NCBI RefSeq assembly: GCF_009834545.1
Contig: NZ_CP019427.1
Coordinates: forward strand, 1,527,001 to 1,591,000
Reading direction: 5' to 3'
Length of the DNA stretch: 64,000 nt
DNA from: Pseudomonas sp. S04
Lineage (GTDB): Bacteria > Pseudomonadota > Gammaproteobacteria > Pseudomonadales > Pseudomonadaceae
Made by a program: the position numbers and the translations under genes. Positions 17,252 to 25,574 of the stretch are shown here, in pieces; the stretch's first letter is position 1, and the number at the start of each line of letters is the position of its first letter. The notes under the pieces are model-generated. The model was not told the DNA's origin and did no database searches. It saw only the letters and a list, made by a program, of their open reading frames with translations.

Positions 17252-17701
17252 ATGGCCGCCAAAGTTGAACCGTTCTGGATACGCAAGACCCTCGCCCAAC
17301 TCGACCAGCAGGAGTGGGAGTCGTTGTGCGATGGCTGTGGTCTGTGCTGCCTGCAAAAGCTCGAGGATGAAGACGACAACAGCGTCTACTACACGCGCAT
17401 CGCCTGCAAACTGCTGGACCTCAAGACCTGTCAGTGCAGTGACTACCCGAACCGCCGCGAGTCGGTGCCGGACTGCATCCAGCTGACGCCGGGCAAGGCC
17501 GATGAGTTCAAGTGGTTGCCGCCGACCTGCGGTTATCGCCTGGTCAGTGAAGGCAAGGACTTGCCGCTCTGGCATCACCTGGTGTGCGGCGATCGCGACG
17601 CGGTGCACCATGAGCGAATCTCTCAGTCCGGGCGCATGCTCGCCGAGGGCAGTGTGGCCGAGGATGATTGGGAAGATCATCTGATTTTTCGCGCAGGTTA
17701 A
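17252..17701 (+). CDS. ycgN: YcgN family cysteine-cluster protein
   Basis: A 149-residue member of the UPF0260/YcgN family. Its N-terminal [11 protein letters not shown] (cysteines 26, 29, 32, 33) together with later cysteines in [20 protein letters not shown] and DCIQL suggests an iron-sulfur or zinc cluster of the CxxCxxxCC type. It follows rnd-ycgL in the same order as seen in other gamma-proteobacteria, here separated by the dehydrogenase and nitroreductase genes. Function unknown. A secreted-protein gene follows on the same strand after 39 bases. Confidence 0.9.
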   Translation: MAAKVEPFWIRKTLAQLDQQEWESLCDGCGLCCLQKLEDEDDNSVYYTRIACKLLDLKTCQCSDYPNRRESVPDCIQLTPGKADEFKWLPPTCGYRLVSEGKDLPLWHHLVCGDRDAVHHERISQSGRMLAEGSVAEDDWEDHLIFRAG

Positions 17702-17740
17702 GCGCCGCGCGTTGTCCAAGTGAATCACGAAGGAGTGTGT

Positions 17741-18964
17741 ATGGCTGTGCGCTTGTCATTGGCATTGTCGCTGCTGGTGCTGAGTTCATCGGTGTGGGCG
17801 GCCAAGAAGGTCGATCTGGATTACCACGTGCGCCTGTTGCCGCAAAGCGACCAGGCCGAAGTGCGCGTGACCCTGGCTCAGGGCTCGGCGGTGCGCAGCC
17901 TCGATTTTGACCTGGCGGACGGCAGCCGCTACAGCGATTTCAAGGCCGACGGCCAGTGGCAACTGACCCCGGGCAAGGCTGTGCGCGGCGTCTGGCGACC
18001 TGCCCCCGACAAGGCCAGCCTGACCTATCGGGTGCGTATCAGCCAGCCACGCAAGAACACCACCTTCGAGACCCGCATGACGCCGAACTGGGCCTTGATG
18101 CGCGGGGATGACCTGGTGCCGGCCGCGCGCCTGGATCAACAAGATGGCATCGAGCTGGTGGCGCGCCTGGTGTTCGAATTGCCGGCGGGCTGGAAAAGCA
18201 TCGAGACGGCCTGGCCGCGCATCGGCAAGAACCGCTTTCGTATCGATAACGTCTCCCGACTGTTTGACCGACCCACCGGCTGGATGCTCGCCGGCAACCT
18301 GGGCACGCGCCGCACTCGTCTGGGCGAGACCGAAGTCACGGTTGCCTCGCCGCGTGGGCAGGGTATGCGCCGCATGGACGTGCTGACCCTGCTGACATTC
18401 GTCTGGCCGCAGGTGCAGGCGCTGTATCCTCGCCATCCGGGCAAGTTGCTGATCGTCGGCGCCGCCGACCCGATGTGGCGCGGCAGCACGGCCGGGCATG
18501 AATCGATTTACCTGCACAGCCGTCTGCCGCTGATCAGCGAAAGCGGCAACAGCCCGTTGTTGCGTGAACTGGCGCAGATGTTCGCGCGGATCAGCGACGA
18601 AGAGCGCAGTGACTGGATCAGCGAAGGGTTTGCCGAGTACTACGCCATTGAACTGCTGCGCCGGGCCGGCGGCATTAGCGATGAGCGCTATCAGGTGCTG
18701 GAAAACAGCCTGGCCAAGACCGGCCATGGAGTCAGTAGCCTGCGCGGCGAGCAGGCCAATCCGGCCCAGGTGGCCAGGGCGGTATTGCTGATGCAGGAGT
18801 TGGATCGCGAGATTCGCCTGAAGACCCGCAACAAGCGCTCACTCGACGACATGCTCCGCGGTGCCATGCACCTGGAACGGATCAGCACCCAGGAGTTCGT
18901 GGCATTGGCCGAAAGCATCATCGGCGAGCCATCGAAGGTCCTGGGCAGCGAGTTGTTGCACTAG
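17741..18964 (+). CDS. Exported protein with degenerate gluzincin-like (M1) metallopeptidase site
   Basis: A 407-residue protein with a Sec signal peptide (LSLALSLLVLSSSVWA, cut near residue 21). ATG 17741 is chosen because AAGGAGTG precedes it by 4 bases. The middle part looks like a gluzincin peptidase fold: LLRELAQMFARI (residues about 273-284) followed by WISEGFAEYYAIELLRRAGG. In M1-type enzymes these positions read HELAHxx and WxxEGFA. Here the two zinc histidines of HExxH are replaced (R275, Q279) while the glutamates E276 and E295 remain, with 15 residues between instead of 18. I infer an inactive or non-zinc relative, secreted to the periplasm. Function unknown. Confidence 0.7.
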   Translation: MAVRLSLALSLLVLSSSVWAAKKVDLDYHVRLLPQSDQAEVRVTLAQGSAVRSLDFDLADGSRYSDFKADGQWQLTPGKAVRGVWRPAPDKASLTYRVRISQPRKNTTFETRMTPNWALMRGDDLVPAARLDQQDGIELVARLVFELPAGWKSIETAWPRIGKNRFRIDNVSRLFDRPTGWMLAGNLGTRRTRLGETEVTVASPRGQGMRRMDVLTLLTFVWPQVQALYPRHPGKLLIVGAADPMWRGSTAGHESIYLHSRLPLISESGNSPLLRELAQMFARISDEERSDWISEGFAEYYAIELLRRAGGISDERYQVLENSLAKTGHGVSSLRGEQANPAQVARAVLLMQELDREIRLKTRNKRSLDDMLRGAMHLERISTQEFVALAESIIGEPSKVLGSELLH

Positions 18965-18981
18965 CGCGTGCGTCGCGGGGT

Positions 18982-19359
18982 TTACACCCCAGACTTGGGT
19001 GAGTTCAACGAATCGTTTCTGGCCACTGACGCAGTGTGGGTCGTGGCCTCGGCATTGGCCTTGAGGATTTTCAGGTCCTCGCCGGCCCGTTCGATTTTCG
19101 CGCGGACGTTGTCCAGGTCCTGGCGGCTTTTTTCCAGGAAGCTTTTTGCCGAACTATGACCGGTGATACCCCGCGCCAGGGCGACGCCACCGAGCGCCAC
19201 CTGGATCAGGCCGAACACGCCGCCACGGCGCAGGCCCTTGCCCACCATCACCACGCCACCCGCCAGCGAGCCGATGCGTTCCCAGCCGTGCACGTTCTGG
19301 TTGGGTTGGGTCTGAAAGGGAGTGGAGTCGATACGCTCTACGCGTTTGAGTTCGTTCAT
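18982..19359 (-). CDS. DUF2892 small membrane protein
   Basis: A 125-residue protein (126 if the adjacent ATG at 19362 is used). GAGGAGAAAG lies directly upstream and favours the second ATG at 19359. The region NVHGWERIGSLAGGVVMVGKG and the following hydrophobic glycine-rich segment GVFGLIQVALGGVALARG match the YgaP-type DUF2892 membrane domain. A charged, probably coiled-coil tail (about residues 75-105, FLEKSRQDLDNVRAKIERAG) follows. It is convergent with the upstream exported protein, 17 bases from its stop. Function unknown. Confidence 0.75.
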   Translation of the reverse strand: MNELKRVERIDSTPFQTQPNQNVHGWERIGSLAGGVVMVGKGLRRGGVFGLIQVALGGVALARGITGHSSAKSFLEKSRQDLDNVRAKIERAGEDLKILKANAEATTHTASVARNDSLNSPKSGV

Positions 19360-19437
19360 CATCTTTCTCCTCAAGGGGCAATGGATATAAAACTGACTGC
19401 GCCAGTGCGCGAGTCGTTCCATCGGGCGTGGGGCCGA

Positions 19438-19908
19438 TCAGCGGAATTTAGGCCCGGAACGGGTATTCAGGCCCTTGGCCATGCGGTCGTACAGCACCAC
19501 GTTGACGGTGGCGGCCAGGTTCATGCAGCCGGTGGTGGGAATGTAGACCACGTCTTCGCACCAGTCGCGGATCTCTTTGTCCAGCGAACCATCTTCGGGG
19601 CCGAAGATGTACAGCGCGCGGTCCGGGTGGGTGTACTCGGGCAGCGAGCGGGCGCCTTCCACCAGTTCGACCGCGACTGGGACGCAGCCCAGCGGGAGGA
19701 TTTTCTTCAGGTCGTCGATGCCGATCAGCGGAATGTCGTAGTGCACCCGCTTGGTGTCGGTGACGAAGTCGGCGGCGCGTTCATAGCGCTTGCCGGTGTA
19801 GAACACCGAGGCCACGCCATAACAGCCAGCGGCGCGCATCACCGAGCCAACGTTCTCCGGTGATTTGGGGTTATACAAACCAATGCAGCTGTACCGTTTG
19901 TCTGCCAC
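19438..19908 (-). CDS. TrmH-family (SpoU) RNA methyltransferase
   Basis: A 156-residue SPOUT-fold methyltransferase that should 2'-O-methylate a tRNA or rRNA ribose. The family motifs are LYNPKSPENVGSVMRAAGCYG (motif 1 region), YIFGPEDGSLDKEI (motif 2) and IPTTGCMNLAATVNVVLYDR (motif 3, near the C-terminus). The start is taken as GTG at 19908 with GAAGG 10 bases before it; an in-frame ATG at 20001 would add 31 unrelated residues. Length matches single-domain family members. The RNA target cannot be assigned. Confidence 0.85.
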   Translation of the reverse strand: MADKRYSCIGLYNPKSPENVGSVMRAAGCYGVASVFYTGKRYERAADFVTDTKRVHYDIPLIGIDDLKKILPLGCVPVAVELVEGARSLPEYTHPDRALYIFGPEDGSLDKEIRDWCEDVVYIPTTGCMNLAATVNVVLYDRMAKGLNTRSGPKFR

Positions 19909-19998
19909 GAGCGGGGTGCCTTCGGGAAAAAGAGCGCGATTATACGGGGAATGGGGGAGGGTGTCTGATTTGCGGATTGCTGGTGTTTGCGGCCTCAC

Positions 19999-20030
19999 CA
20001 TCGCGAGCAGACGGAGCGCTGCTCGCGATG
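19999..20030. repeat. REP-type palindrome
   Basis: CATCGCGAGCAG and CTGCTCGCGATG form a perfect 12-bp stem around an 8-base loop, between the TrmH-family gene and the HNH gene. The CATCGCGAGCAG core is the second common Pseudomonas REP variant seen in this window (also at 31127 and 61370). Confidence 0.75.
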
Positions 20031-20041
20031 AAGCAACCTTT

Positions 20042-20413
20042 TCAATCGTCTTTTTTCATCAGCCCGGCCAACGCGGCAAACGGGTTGTGGGTTGCCTTGG
20101 CGATTTTCGGGGTGCTCAGGGAGCCTTCGCTGAAGTACTGCTGGTCGGTGTAGCGCGAGTGTTCGTTGTCGTGGCAATACAGGCACAACAGCTCCCAGTT
20201 GGAACCGTCCTGCGGGTTGTTGTCGTGGTTGTGGTCGCGGTGGTGCACGGTCAACTCGCTCAGGCGCTTGCCGGAGAACTCACGGGTGCAGCGCCCGCAG
20301 ACGTGCGGATACATCTTCAGGGCCTTGTCGCGGTAACCCATTTCCTTGTCGCGCTGGTTGTCAGCGAGGATTCGGTCCAGTTTCGAGGTGTTGGTTGGGG
20401 TGGACGAACTCAT
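20042..20413 (-). CDS. yajD: YajD family HNH nuclease-like protein
   Basis: A 123-residue protein with a complete HNH signature: zinc-site cysteines in CGRC (39 and 42) and CLYC (77 and 80), and the active-site pair HH at 57-58 in LTVHHRDHNHDNNP. The order and spacing match E. coli YajD. It is a predicted metal-dependent nucleic acid endonuclease, but no substrate is known and it is a standing chromosomal gene and not part of an obvious restriction or phage module here. It lies 48 bases from the next minus-strand gene upstream. Confidence 0.88.
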   Translation of the reverse strand: MSSSTPTNTSKLDRILADNQRDKEMGYRDKALKMYPHVCGRCTREFSGKRLSELTVHHRDHNHDNNPQDGSNWELLCLYCHDNEHSRYTDQQYFSEGSLSTPKIAKATHNPFAALAGLMKKDD

Positions 20414-20461
20414 GGGTTCACCTTTGTAGAAGACGAATGACGGTTATCAACAGAGTTTAGC

Positions 20462-21148
20462 TCAGCCCTTGAGCTTCTCGGCAATCCAGATGGTGTGGCG
20501 AGTGCCCTTGTTGCCATGGGCGAACACCTGCACCTCTTCGGCCTTGAAGCCGGCTTTTTTCAGTTTGTCGGAAAACTGCCGGTCGGCACTGGCCGACCAC
20601 ACGGCCAGCACGCCCTTGGGGCGCAGGGCCTTGGCGCAGGCGGCCAGGCCACCGGCGGAGTACAGCCAGCTGTTGGCTTTCTGGGTCAGGCCTTCGGGGC
20701 CGTTGTCGACGTCGAGCATGATCGCGTCGAAGCCCTGGGGTTCGGCTTGCAGGACCTTGGCCACGTCTTCCATGCGGATCACCGTGCGCGGGTCCAGTAG
20801 CGGCTTGCCGGCTTTCTCGCCCAGAGGGCCACGGTTCCACTCCACCACCCCCGGCACCAGCTCGGCGACCACCACTTCAGCGCTCTTGCCCAGGTGCTTG
20901 AGCGCCGAGGCGAGGGTGAAGCCCATGCCCAGGCCGCCGATCAGCACCCGCGAGTTCGGCCGGCCAGCCACCTTGCGGCAGGGAATCTCCGCCAGGGCGT
21001 CTTCGGAGCCGTGCATGCGGGTGTTCATCAGTTGCCCGCCATCGCCGCCCTGGATCTTGATGACGAAATCCTCGCCGTACTCGAACAGGCACAGGGCTCC
21101 GCCGTTTTCGGGGATTGGGGTGGTGTCGAGCAGAACGAAACGTTTCAT
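20462..21148 (-). CDS. Spermidine synthase-like methyltransferase-fold protein
   Basis: A 228-residue protein with the SAM-binding fold of spermidine synthases: RVLIGGLGMGFTLASALKHLG (about residues 68-88) followed by VVVAELVPGVVEWNRG and FDAIMLDVDNGPEG. Start at 21148 (MKRFVLLDTTPIP) after a short leader; the open frame upstream to 21220 is not family-like. The catalytic residues of true spermidine synthase cannot be confirmed by eye, and the D(V)DNGPE block differs from the usual aspartate loop, so it may be a methyltransferase. Cytosolic. Confidence 0.75.
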   Translation of the reverse strand: MKRFVLLDTTPIPENGGALCLFEYGEDFVIKIQGGDGGQLMNTRMHGSEDALAEIPCRKVAGRPNSRVLIGGLGMGFTLASALKHLGKSAEVVVAELVPGVVEWNRGPLGEKAGKPLLDPRTVIRMEDVAKVLQAEPQGFDAIMLDVDNGPEGLTQKANSWLYSAGGLAACAKALRPKGVLAVWSASADRQFSDKLKKAGFKAEEVQVFAHGNKGTRHTIWIAEKLKG

Positions 21149-21241
21149 GGGAATCTCATTGGGAAAACTGGCATTGATCAGGGCATTCTTGCGCGGTTGG
21201 GAGTAGCCTTGAAGCATCAAGCAAGGGCAACGGAGCCATTG

Positions 21242-21532
21242 ATGAAGCGCACCATTCTAACGGTCATTGTGTTGGCCGCGCTCTCGATTAGTGCGGGTCA
21301 CGCGCAAGAGTTGCAGGCAATCCCGGTTACCCCTTCAGCGGCCCCCGGCTCTCCCGGCACCGCAACCCCCACGCCTTATCCGCAGATCACCCCCACGCCA
21401 GTGCCCAAGGCCGGCAGTGGCAGCAGCCGTGAGCTGCTGTTGCCGCCTATCGAAAAGCCCAATCCGCCCAAGGCCCAGACCTTGCCGGGGCTGGAACCAA
21501 CCCCGGCAAAGAGCAAGACCCCGGGCGGTTGA
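21242..21532 (+). CDS. Small proline-rich exported protein
   Basis: A 96-residue protein with a Sec signal peptide (KRTILTVIVLAALSISAGHA, cut near residue 22) and a mature part of about 75 residues dominated by proline, threonine and serine (TPYPQITPTPVPK, LLLPPIEKPNPPK). ACGGAGCC lies upstream of the ATG. There is no lipobox cysteine. It is divergent from the preceding gene and convergent with ptrB. It looks like an unstructured periplasmic or surface peptide. I do not recognise a family. Confidence 0.65.
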   Translation: MKRTILTVIVLAALSISAGHAQELQAIPVTPSAAPGSPGTATPTPYPQITPTPVPKAGSGSSRELLLPPIEKPNPPKAQTLPGLEPTPAKSKTPGG

Positions 21533-21549
21533 AACGCCGATAGGGCGCC

Positions 21550-23604
21550 TCAGGCGATCCCCAATACCTTGAACACAAAGGCGTATTCCAGGGCCACGTC
21601 GCGCAGGCCCTGGTAACGCCCGCTCATGCCGCCGTGCCCGGCACCCAGTTCGGTCTTGAGCAGCAACAGGTTGTCGTCGGTCTTGGTCACCCGCAGTTTC
21701 GCCACCCACTTGGCGGCTTCCCAGTACTGCACGCGGCTGTCGTTGTAGCCGGCGATCACCAGGGTCGCCGGGTAGGCTTGCGCGCGGACGTTTTCGTAAG
21801 GGGCGTAGGCCTTGATGCGTGCATGGACCTCGGGCTCTTGCGGGTTGCCCCACTCATCGTATTCGGTGACGGTCAGCGGCAGGTCCGGGTCGAGCATGGT
21901 GTTGAGCACGTCGACAAAGGGCACTTCGGCAATGGCCGCGGCGAACAGCTCCGGGCGTTGGTTGAGCACCGCGCCGATCAACAGGCCTCCGGCGCTGCCA
22001 CCGCTGATCACCAGTTGCGCAGCGCTGGTGAAGCCGTTGGTGATCAGGTGTTCGGCGCAGGTGATGAAATCGTCGAAGCTGTTCTGCTTGTGTTGCTGTT
22101 TGCCGGCGCGGTACCAGGCTTCGCCCAGCTCACCGCCACCGCGGACATGGGCGATGGCGAAGGCCACGCCACGGTCCAGCAGGCTCAGGCGCGCATGGGA
22201 GAACCACGGGTCGAGGCTTTCGCCATAGGCGCCGTAGCCATAGAGGTAGAGCGGGGTCGGCTGGCCGAGCATTTCGCGCTTGACCACCAGGCTGATCGGC
22301 ACCTGGGTGCCATCCGGGGCCGTCGCCCACAGGCGCTGGCTGACATAGGCGTCTGCATCGAACGGGCCGAGCACCGGGGTTTCCTTGAGGACGTGCTGCG
22401 CGCCGCTGGCCAGTTCCAGCTGGCGTACCTGGGCCGGGCGATTCAGCGCTTCATAACGCAGGCGGATCCGGTCGCTGACAAACTCCAGGCTGTTCTGTAC
22501 ATACAGGCTGTAGGCCGCGTCCGGCAGTTGCACGCGATACGTCGGCAGGCCCTGTGGGTGAACTTCGATTATCGGCAAGCCGCCGATCCGCAGGCTCAGG
22601 GTCATGGCGCTGGCGTTCAGGCTCAGGCCTTCGAGCATGACCTCGTCACTGTGGGGGATCAGGTTCTGCCACTGGTCCTCGCTCGGCACCCGTCCCGTGT
22701 CCGGGGCCTGGTACAGGGCGAAGTTGATGCCATCGCGGTTGGTGCGGATCAGCCAGCTCCATTGCCCGTCGAGCAGGCCGTGATCGACGTCGTACTCATG
22801 GTCTTCGACCCGCGGCGCCAGGCAACTGAAGGCCTGCTGCGGCTGGGAGGCATCGAGTGCCCAGACTTCGCTGGTGGTCTTGCTGCCCAGCGACAGCAGC
22901 AACTGGCGCTCGGAGCTGGCGCGATAACAATGCAGGAAAAACCGCCCGTCGGGCTCATGGAACACTTCTTCGGCCACCGTGCCGTCCAGGCGGTAGCGGT
23001 ACAGCTTGTGCGGGCGATGGGTGTCGTCGAGCTCGGCGAAGAACAGCGTCAGGCTGTCGTTGGCCCAGGTCATGCTGCCGTCGCAATCCTCGAACGCAAG
23101 CTCGCTGACCTTGCCGCTGGCCAGTTCCTTGACGAACAGGGTGTAAATCTCCTCGCCGGTGGTGTCGAGGCTGTAGGCCAGGCGCCGGTGGTCGGGACTG
23201 ATGCTGAAGGCGCCCAGGGAGAAAAAGCCGCCGTTGGCCAGCACGTTGGGGTCCAGCAGCAATTCTTCGGCGCTTTCATCGACCTGCAAACCGTCATCGG
23301 CCGGGCGTGGGCAGCGGTAATGCCGGGCGTACTCGTCACCGGCGGTGGTGCGGGTGTAGTACAGGTACGGACCCCAAGGGGAGGGCAGCGACAGGTCGGT
23401 CTCGAGAATCCGCCCCTTGATTTCGTTGAACAGGCTTTCACGCAGCTCGGCCTGGTCGGCCAGCATGGCTTGCTGATAGGCGTTTTCGGCCTTGAGGTAG
23501 TCGAGCACGGGCGCCGTGTCCCGTTCCTGCAGCCAGGCGTACGGGTCATCCCCGTCGGCCTTGTGGGCAATCGGGGCGCTACTGGCGTGGGCACAATGGG
23601 GCAT
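21550..23604 (-). CDS. ptrB: Oligopeptidase B (prolyl oligopeptidase family, S9A)
   Basis: A 684-residue S9 serine peptidase close in length to E. coli PtrB (686). The N-terminal propeller begins with HADGDDPYAWLQERD-like sequence (KADGDDPYAWLQERD) and includes YARHYRCPRP. The C-terminal hydrolase domain holds the nucleophile in VISGGSAGGLLIG (Ser about residue 534), the oxyanion block AHVRGGGELGEAWYRAGK, and the catalytic histidine in GAGHGGMSGRYQ. Cleaves after basic residues in short peptides in the cytoplasm. Start at 23604; an ATG at 23640 is possible but less conserved. Confidence 0.92.
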   Translation of the reverse strand: MPHCAHASSAPIAHKADGDDPYAWLQERDTAPVLDYLKAENAYQQAMLADQAELRESLFNEIKGRILETDLSLPSPWGPYLYYTRTTAGDEYARHYRCPRPADDGLQVDESAEELLLDPNVLANGGFFSLGAFSISPDHRRLAYSLDTTGEEIYTLFVKELASGKVSELAFEDCDGSMTWANDSLTLFFAELDDTHRPHKLYRYRLDGTVAEEVFHEPDGRFFLHCYRASSERQLLLSLGSKTTSEVWALDASQPQQAFSCLAPRVEDHEYDVDHGLLDGQWSWLIRTNRDGINFALYQAPDTGRVPSEDQWQNLIPHSDEVMLEGLSLNASAMTLSLRIGGLPIIEVHPQGLPTYRVQLPDAAYSLYVQNSLEFVSDRIRLRYEALNRPAQVRQLELASGAQHVLKETPVLGPFDADAYVSQRLWATAPDGTQVPISLVVKREMLGQPTPLYLYGYGAYGESLDPWFSHARLSLLDRGVAFAIAHVRGGGELGEAWYRAGKQQHKQNSFDDFITCAEHLITNGFTSAAQLVISGGSAGGLLIGAVLNQRPELFAAAIAEVPFVDVLNTMLDPDLPLTVTEYDEWGNPQEPEVHARIKAYAPYENVRAQAYPATLVIAGYNDSRVQYWEAAKWVAKLRVTKTDDNLLLLKTELGAGHGGMSGRYQGLRDVALEYAFVFKVLGIA

Positions 23605-23704
23605 GGGTGGCTCTCGGCAAGTGTGCAAAAAGGGCTTCACGGACAGCGGTGCAGCCTGATCAGTGAAAAGCCGTTATCATAAGCGCCTCTTTGCCTGCCA
23701 TGCC

Positions 23705-24202
23705 ATGGACACCATGACCGAGAACGACTATCTGATCGCTTGGGGCCTCTACGCCTTTGCCGCTTTGGGCTGCCTGTTGGTGTGGATGCGCATGACCCGC
23801 TGGATGTGGCGCTACTTGCGTGAGCCGCTGCGCCTGATCATGGCGGTGCTGTTGTTCAGCCCGACCATCATCGACCCGGTGAAGGAAAAATTCGCCCCGG
23901 CCATCGCCATTACCGCCCTCGACCTGCTGTTCAAGGTCGGCAACAACGCCTGGCGCGCCATCTCCGACCTGTTCATGTACGGCATCATCGCCCTCGCGCT
24001 GTACCTGGTGTTCGTGCTGATCCGTCTGCCAATCGAGCGTGCCGCCAAGGCGCGCAAGCAGCAGTCCGCTGCCGCCCAGGCCGCGGCCCAGGCGGCTGAT
24101 CCCGAGGACGACCAACCCTTCGGCGGGGCCGGTGATGATCGTTATGGTCGCCCCCCTGTGCCGAGCAACCCCCAGCGTTCGCGAGTCGAACCCCGTCTCT
24201 GA
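23705..24202 (+). CDS. Conserved inner-membrane protein of unknown function
   Basis: A 165-residue protein (162 if ATG 23714 is used; neither has a clear ribosome site, and the frame is open from 23663). Two or three hydrophobic segments are visible at about residues 10-30, 45-60 and 90-118 (IIALALYLVFVLIRLPI). The tail is hydrophilic with an alanine/glutamine-rich stretch and EDDQPFGGAGDDRYGRPP. Divergent from ptrB, with 100 bases between starts, and 29 bases before the yafJ-type gene. I do not recognise a characterised family. Confidence 0.7.
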   Translation: MDTMTENDYLIAWGLYAFAALGCLLVWMRMTRWMWRYLREPLRLIMAVLLFSPTIIDPVKEKFAPAIAITALDLLFKVGNNAWRAISDLFMYGIIALALYLVFVLIRLPIERAAKARKQQSAAAQAAAQAADPEDDQPFGGAGDDRYGRPPVPSNPQRSRVEPRL

Positions 24203-24231
24203 TAGCCCTGCATTGAAGCGAGAGTCCCGGC

Positions 24232-25008
24232 ATGTGTGAGTTATTGGGCATGAGCGCCAATGTCCCGACCGATATCGTGTTCAGCTTTACCGGGCTGATG
24301 CAGCGCGGCGGGCGCACCGGTCCGCACCGCGATGGCTGGGGCATCGCCTTTTACGAAGGTCGTGGCCTGCGCTTGTTCCAGGACCCGGCGGCGAGTTGCG
24401 ATTCAGAAGTCGCGCAACTGGTGCAGCGTTATCCGATCAAGAGCGAAGTGGTGATCGGCCATATCCGCCAGGCCAACGTCGGCAAGGTCTGCCTGTCCAA
24501 CACCCATCCCTTCGTGCGTGAGTTGTGGGGACGCAACTGGTGTTTCGCGCATAACGGCCAGCTCGCCGGGTTCCAGCCGACGGCCAGTTTTTACCGGCCG
24601 GTGGGCGATACCGACAGCGAAGCGGCGTTCTGCGATTTGCTCAACCGAGTGCGTGCCGCCTTCCCCGAGCCGGTGGAGGTCGAGCAGTTGCTGCCGAGCC
24701 TGGTGGCCGCCTGCGCCGAATACCGCAGCAAGGGCGTGTTCAACTGCCTGCTGAGCGACGGCGATTGGCTGTTCTGCTATTGCTCGACCAAGCTGGCGCA
24801 GATCACCCGCCGCGCCCCCTTTGGCCCGGCGCGCCTGAAGGACGTGGACGTGATTGTCGACTTCCAGGCCGAGACCACTCCCAACGATGTGGTGACCGTG
24901 ATCGCCACCGAGCCGTTGACCGAAAACGAAACCTGGACTCGCTACGAACCGGGCCAATGGAGCCTGTGGCGGCGCGGCGAATGCGTCAGCCACGGCCAGA
25001 CCGAATAG
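24232..25008 (+). CDS. yafJ: Class II glutamine amidotransferase (YafJ family)
   Basis: A 258-residue N-terminal nucleophile amidotransferase. Cys2 directly after the initiator methionine ([19 protein letters not shown]) is the catalytic nucleophile after methionine removal, and the Gln-binding block [17 protein letters not shown] and [10 protein letters not shown] are present. The protein is a stand-alone domain with no synthetase attached, as in E. coli YafJ. Substrate unknown. The next gene starts 12 bases after its stop, so the two are likely cotranscribed. Confidence 0.9.
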   Translation: MCELLGMSANVPTDIVFSFTGLMQRGGRTGPHRDGWGIAFYEGRGLRLFQDPAASCDSEVAQLVQRYPIKSEVVIGHIRQANVGKVCLSNTHPFVRELWGRNWCFAHNGQLAGFQPTASFYRPVGDTDSEAAFCDLLNRVRAAFPEPVEVEQLLPSLVAACAEYRSKGVFNCLLSDGDWLFCYCSTKLAQITRRAPFGPARLKDVDVIVDFQAETTPNDVVTVIATEPLTENETWTRYEPGQWSLWRRGECVSHGQTE

Positions 25009-25020
25009 GGATCCGCCGCT

Positions 25021-25563
25021 ATGTTGCTCAGTTATGTGCGTCTGGTGTTGTTTGCCATCGGCCTGTTGGTGGGCGTCCAGGTGCCTGGTTTCATCAATGA
25101 CTACGCCAAGCGGGTCGAAGCCCACCTGATCGAGTCGCAGACCGGCCTGCAAGGTTTCCAGAACACCGCCGAGCAGTTTTTCAAGGGTGACCTGCAAGCG
25201 CTGGTGGCCCACTACCGCGCCAGCGAAGACCCGATCTTTCGCAGCGACGCCGACAGCCTGAACACCTTGCTCACCCGCCAGGTGGCGTTGGACAAGCAGT
25301 TCCAGGCCATGCAAGGCCCGTGGTACATCCGCGTCCTGCAAGTGGCGTTGGCGGCCGATCCGGACATTCGCCAGGAAACCTGGAACGGCTACAGCTACCA
25401 GATCCTGCTGACCCCCGAAGCCATGGCCTGGGGCCTGGGCGGGGCGATGCTGCTGTCGTTCGGCCTGGAATGCCTGTTCCGCCTGATCGACTGGGTGGTG
25501 CTGGGCGGCAAGCGCCTGCGCCAGAGCCGGCCGATTGAAGAGCGGGATTTGCGCGGGTTGTAA
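25021..25563 (+). CDS. DUF2937 family membrane protein
   Basis: A 180-residue protein with an N-terminal hydrophobic segment (YVRLVLFAIGLLVGVQVPGF) and a second near residues 138-160 (AMAWGLGGAMLLSFGLECLF), separated by a hydrophilic region. This layout and the VPGFINDYAKRVEAHLIES start match DUF2937. It follows yafJ by 12 bases. The C-terminus carries charged residues after the last helix (GGKRLRQSRPIEERDL). Function unknown. A REP array follows directly. Confidence 0.8.
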   Translation: MLLSYVRLVLFAIGLLVGVQVPGFINDYAKRVEAHLIESQTGLQGFQNTAEQFFKGDLQALVAHYRASEDPIFRSDADSLNTLLTRQVALDKQFQAMQGPWYIRVLQVALAADPDIRQETWNGYSYQILLTPEAMAWGLGGAMLLSFGLECLFRLIDWVVLGGKRLRQSRPIEERDLRGL

Positions 25564-25574
25564 CTGCGATGACG

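Noticed and set aside
21634..23682. A 682-codon plus-strand frame opposite ptrB
   Set aside because: It is the antisense of a well-supported S9 peptidase gene; high-GC codon bias makes long antisense frames common.
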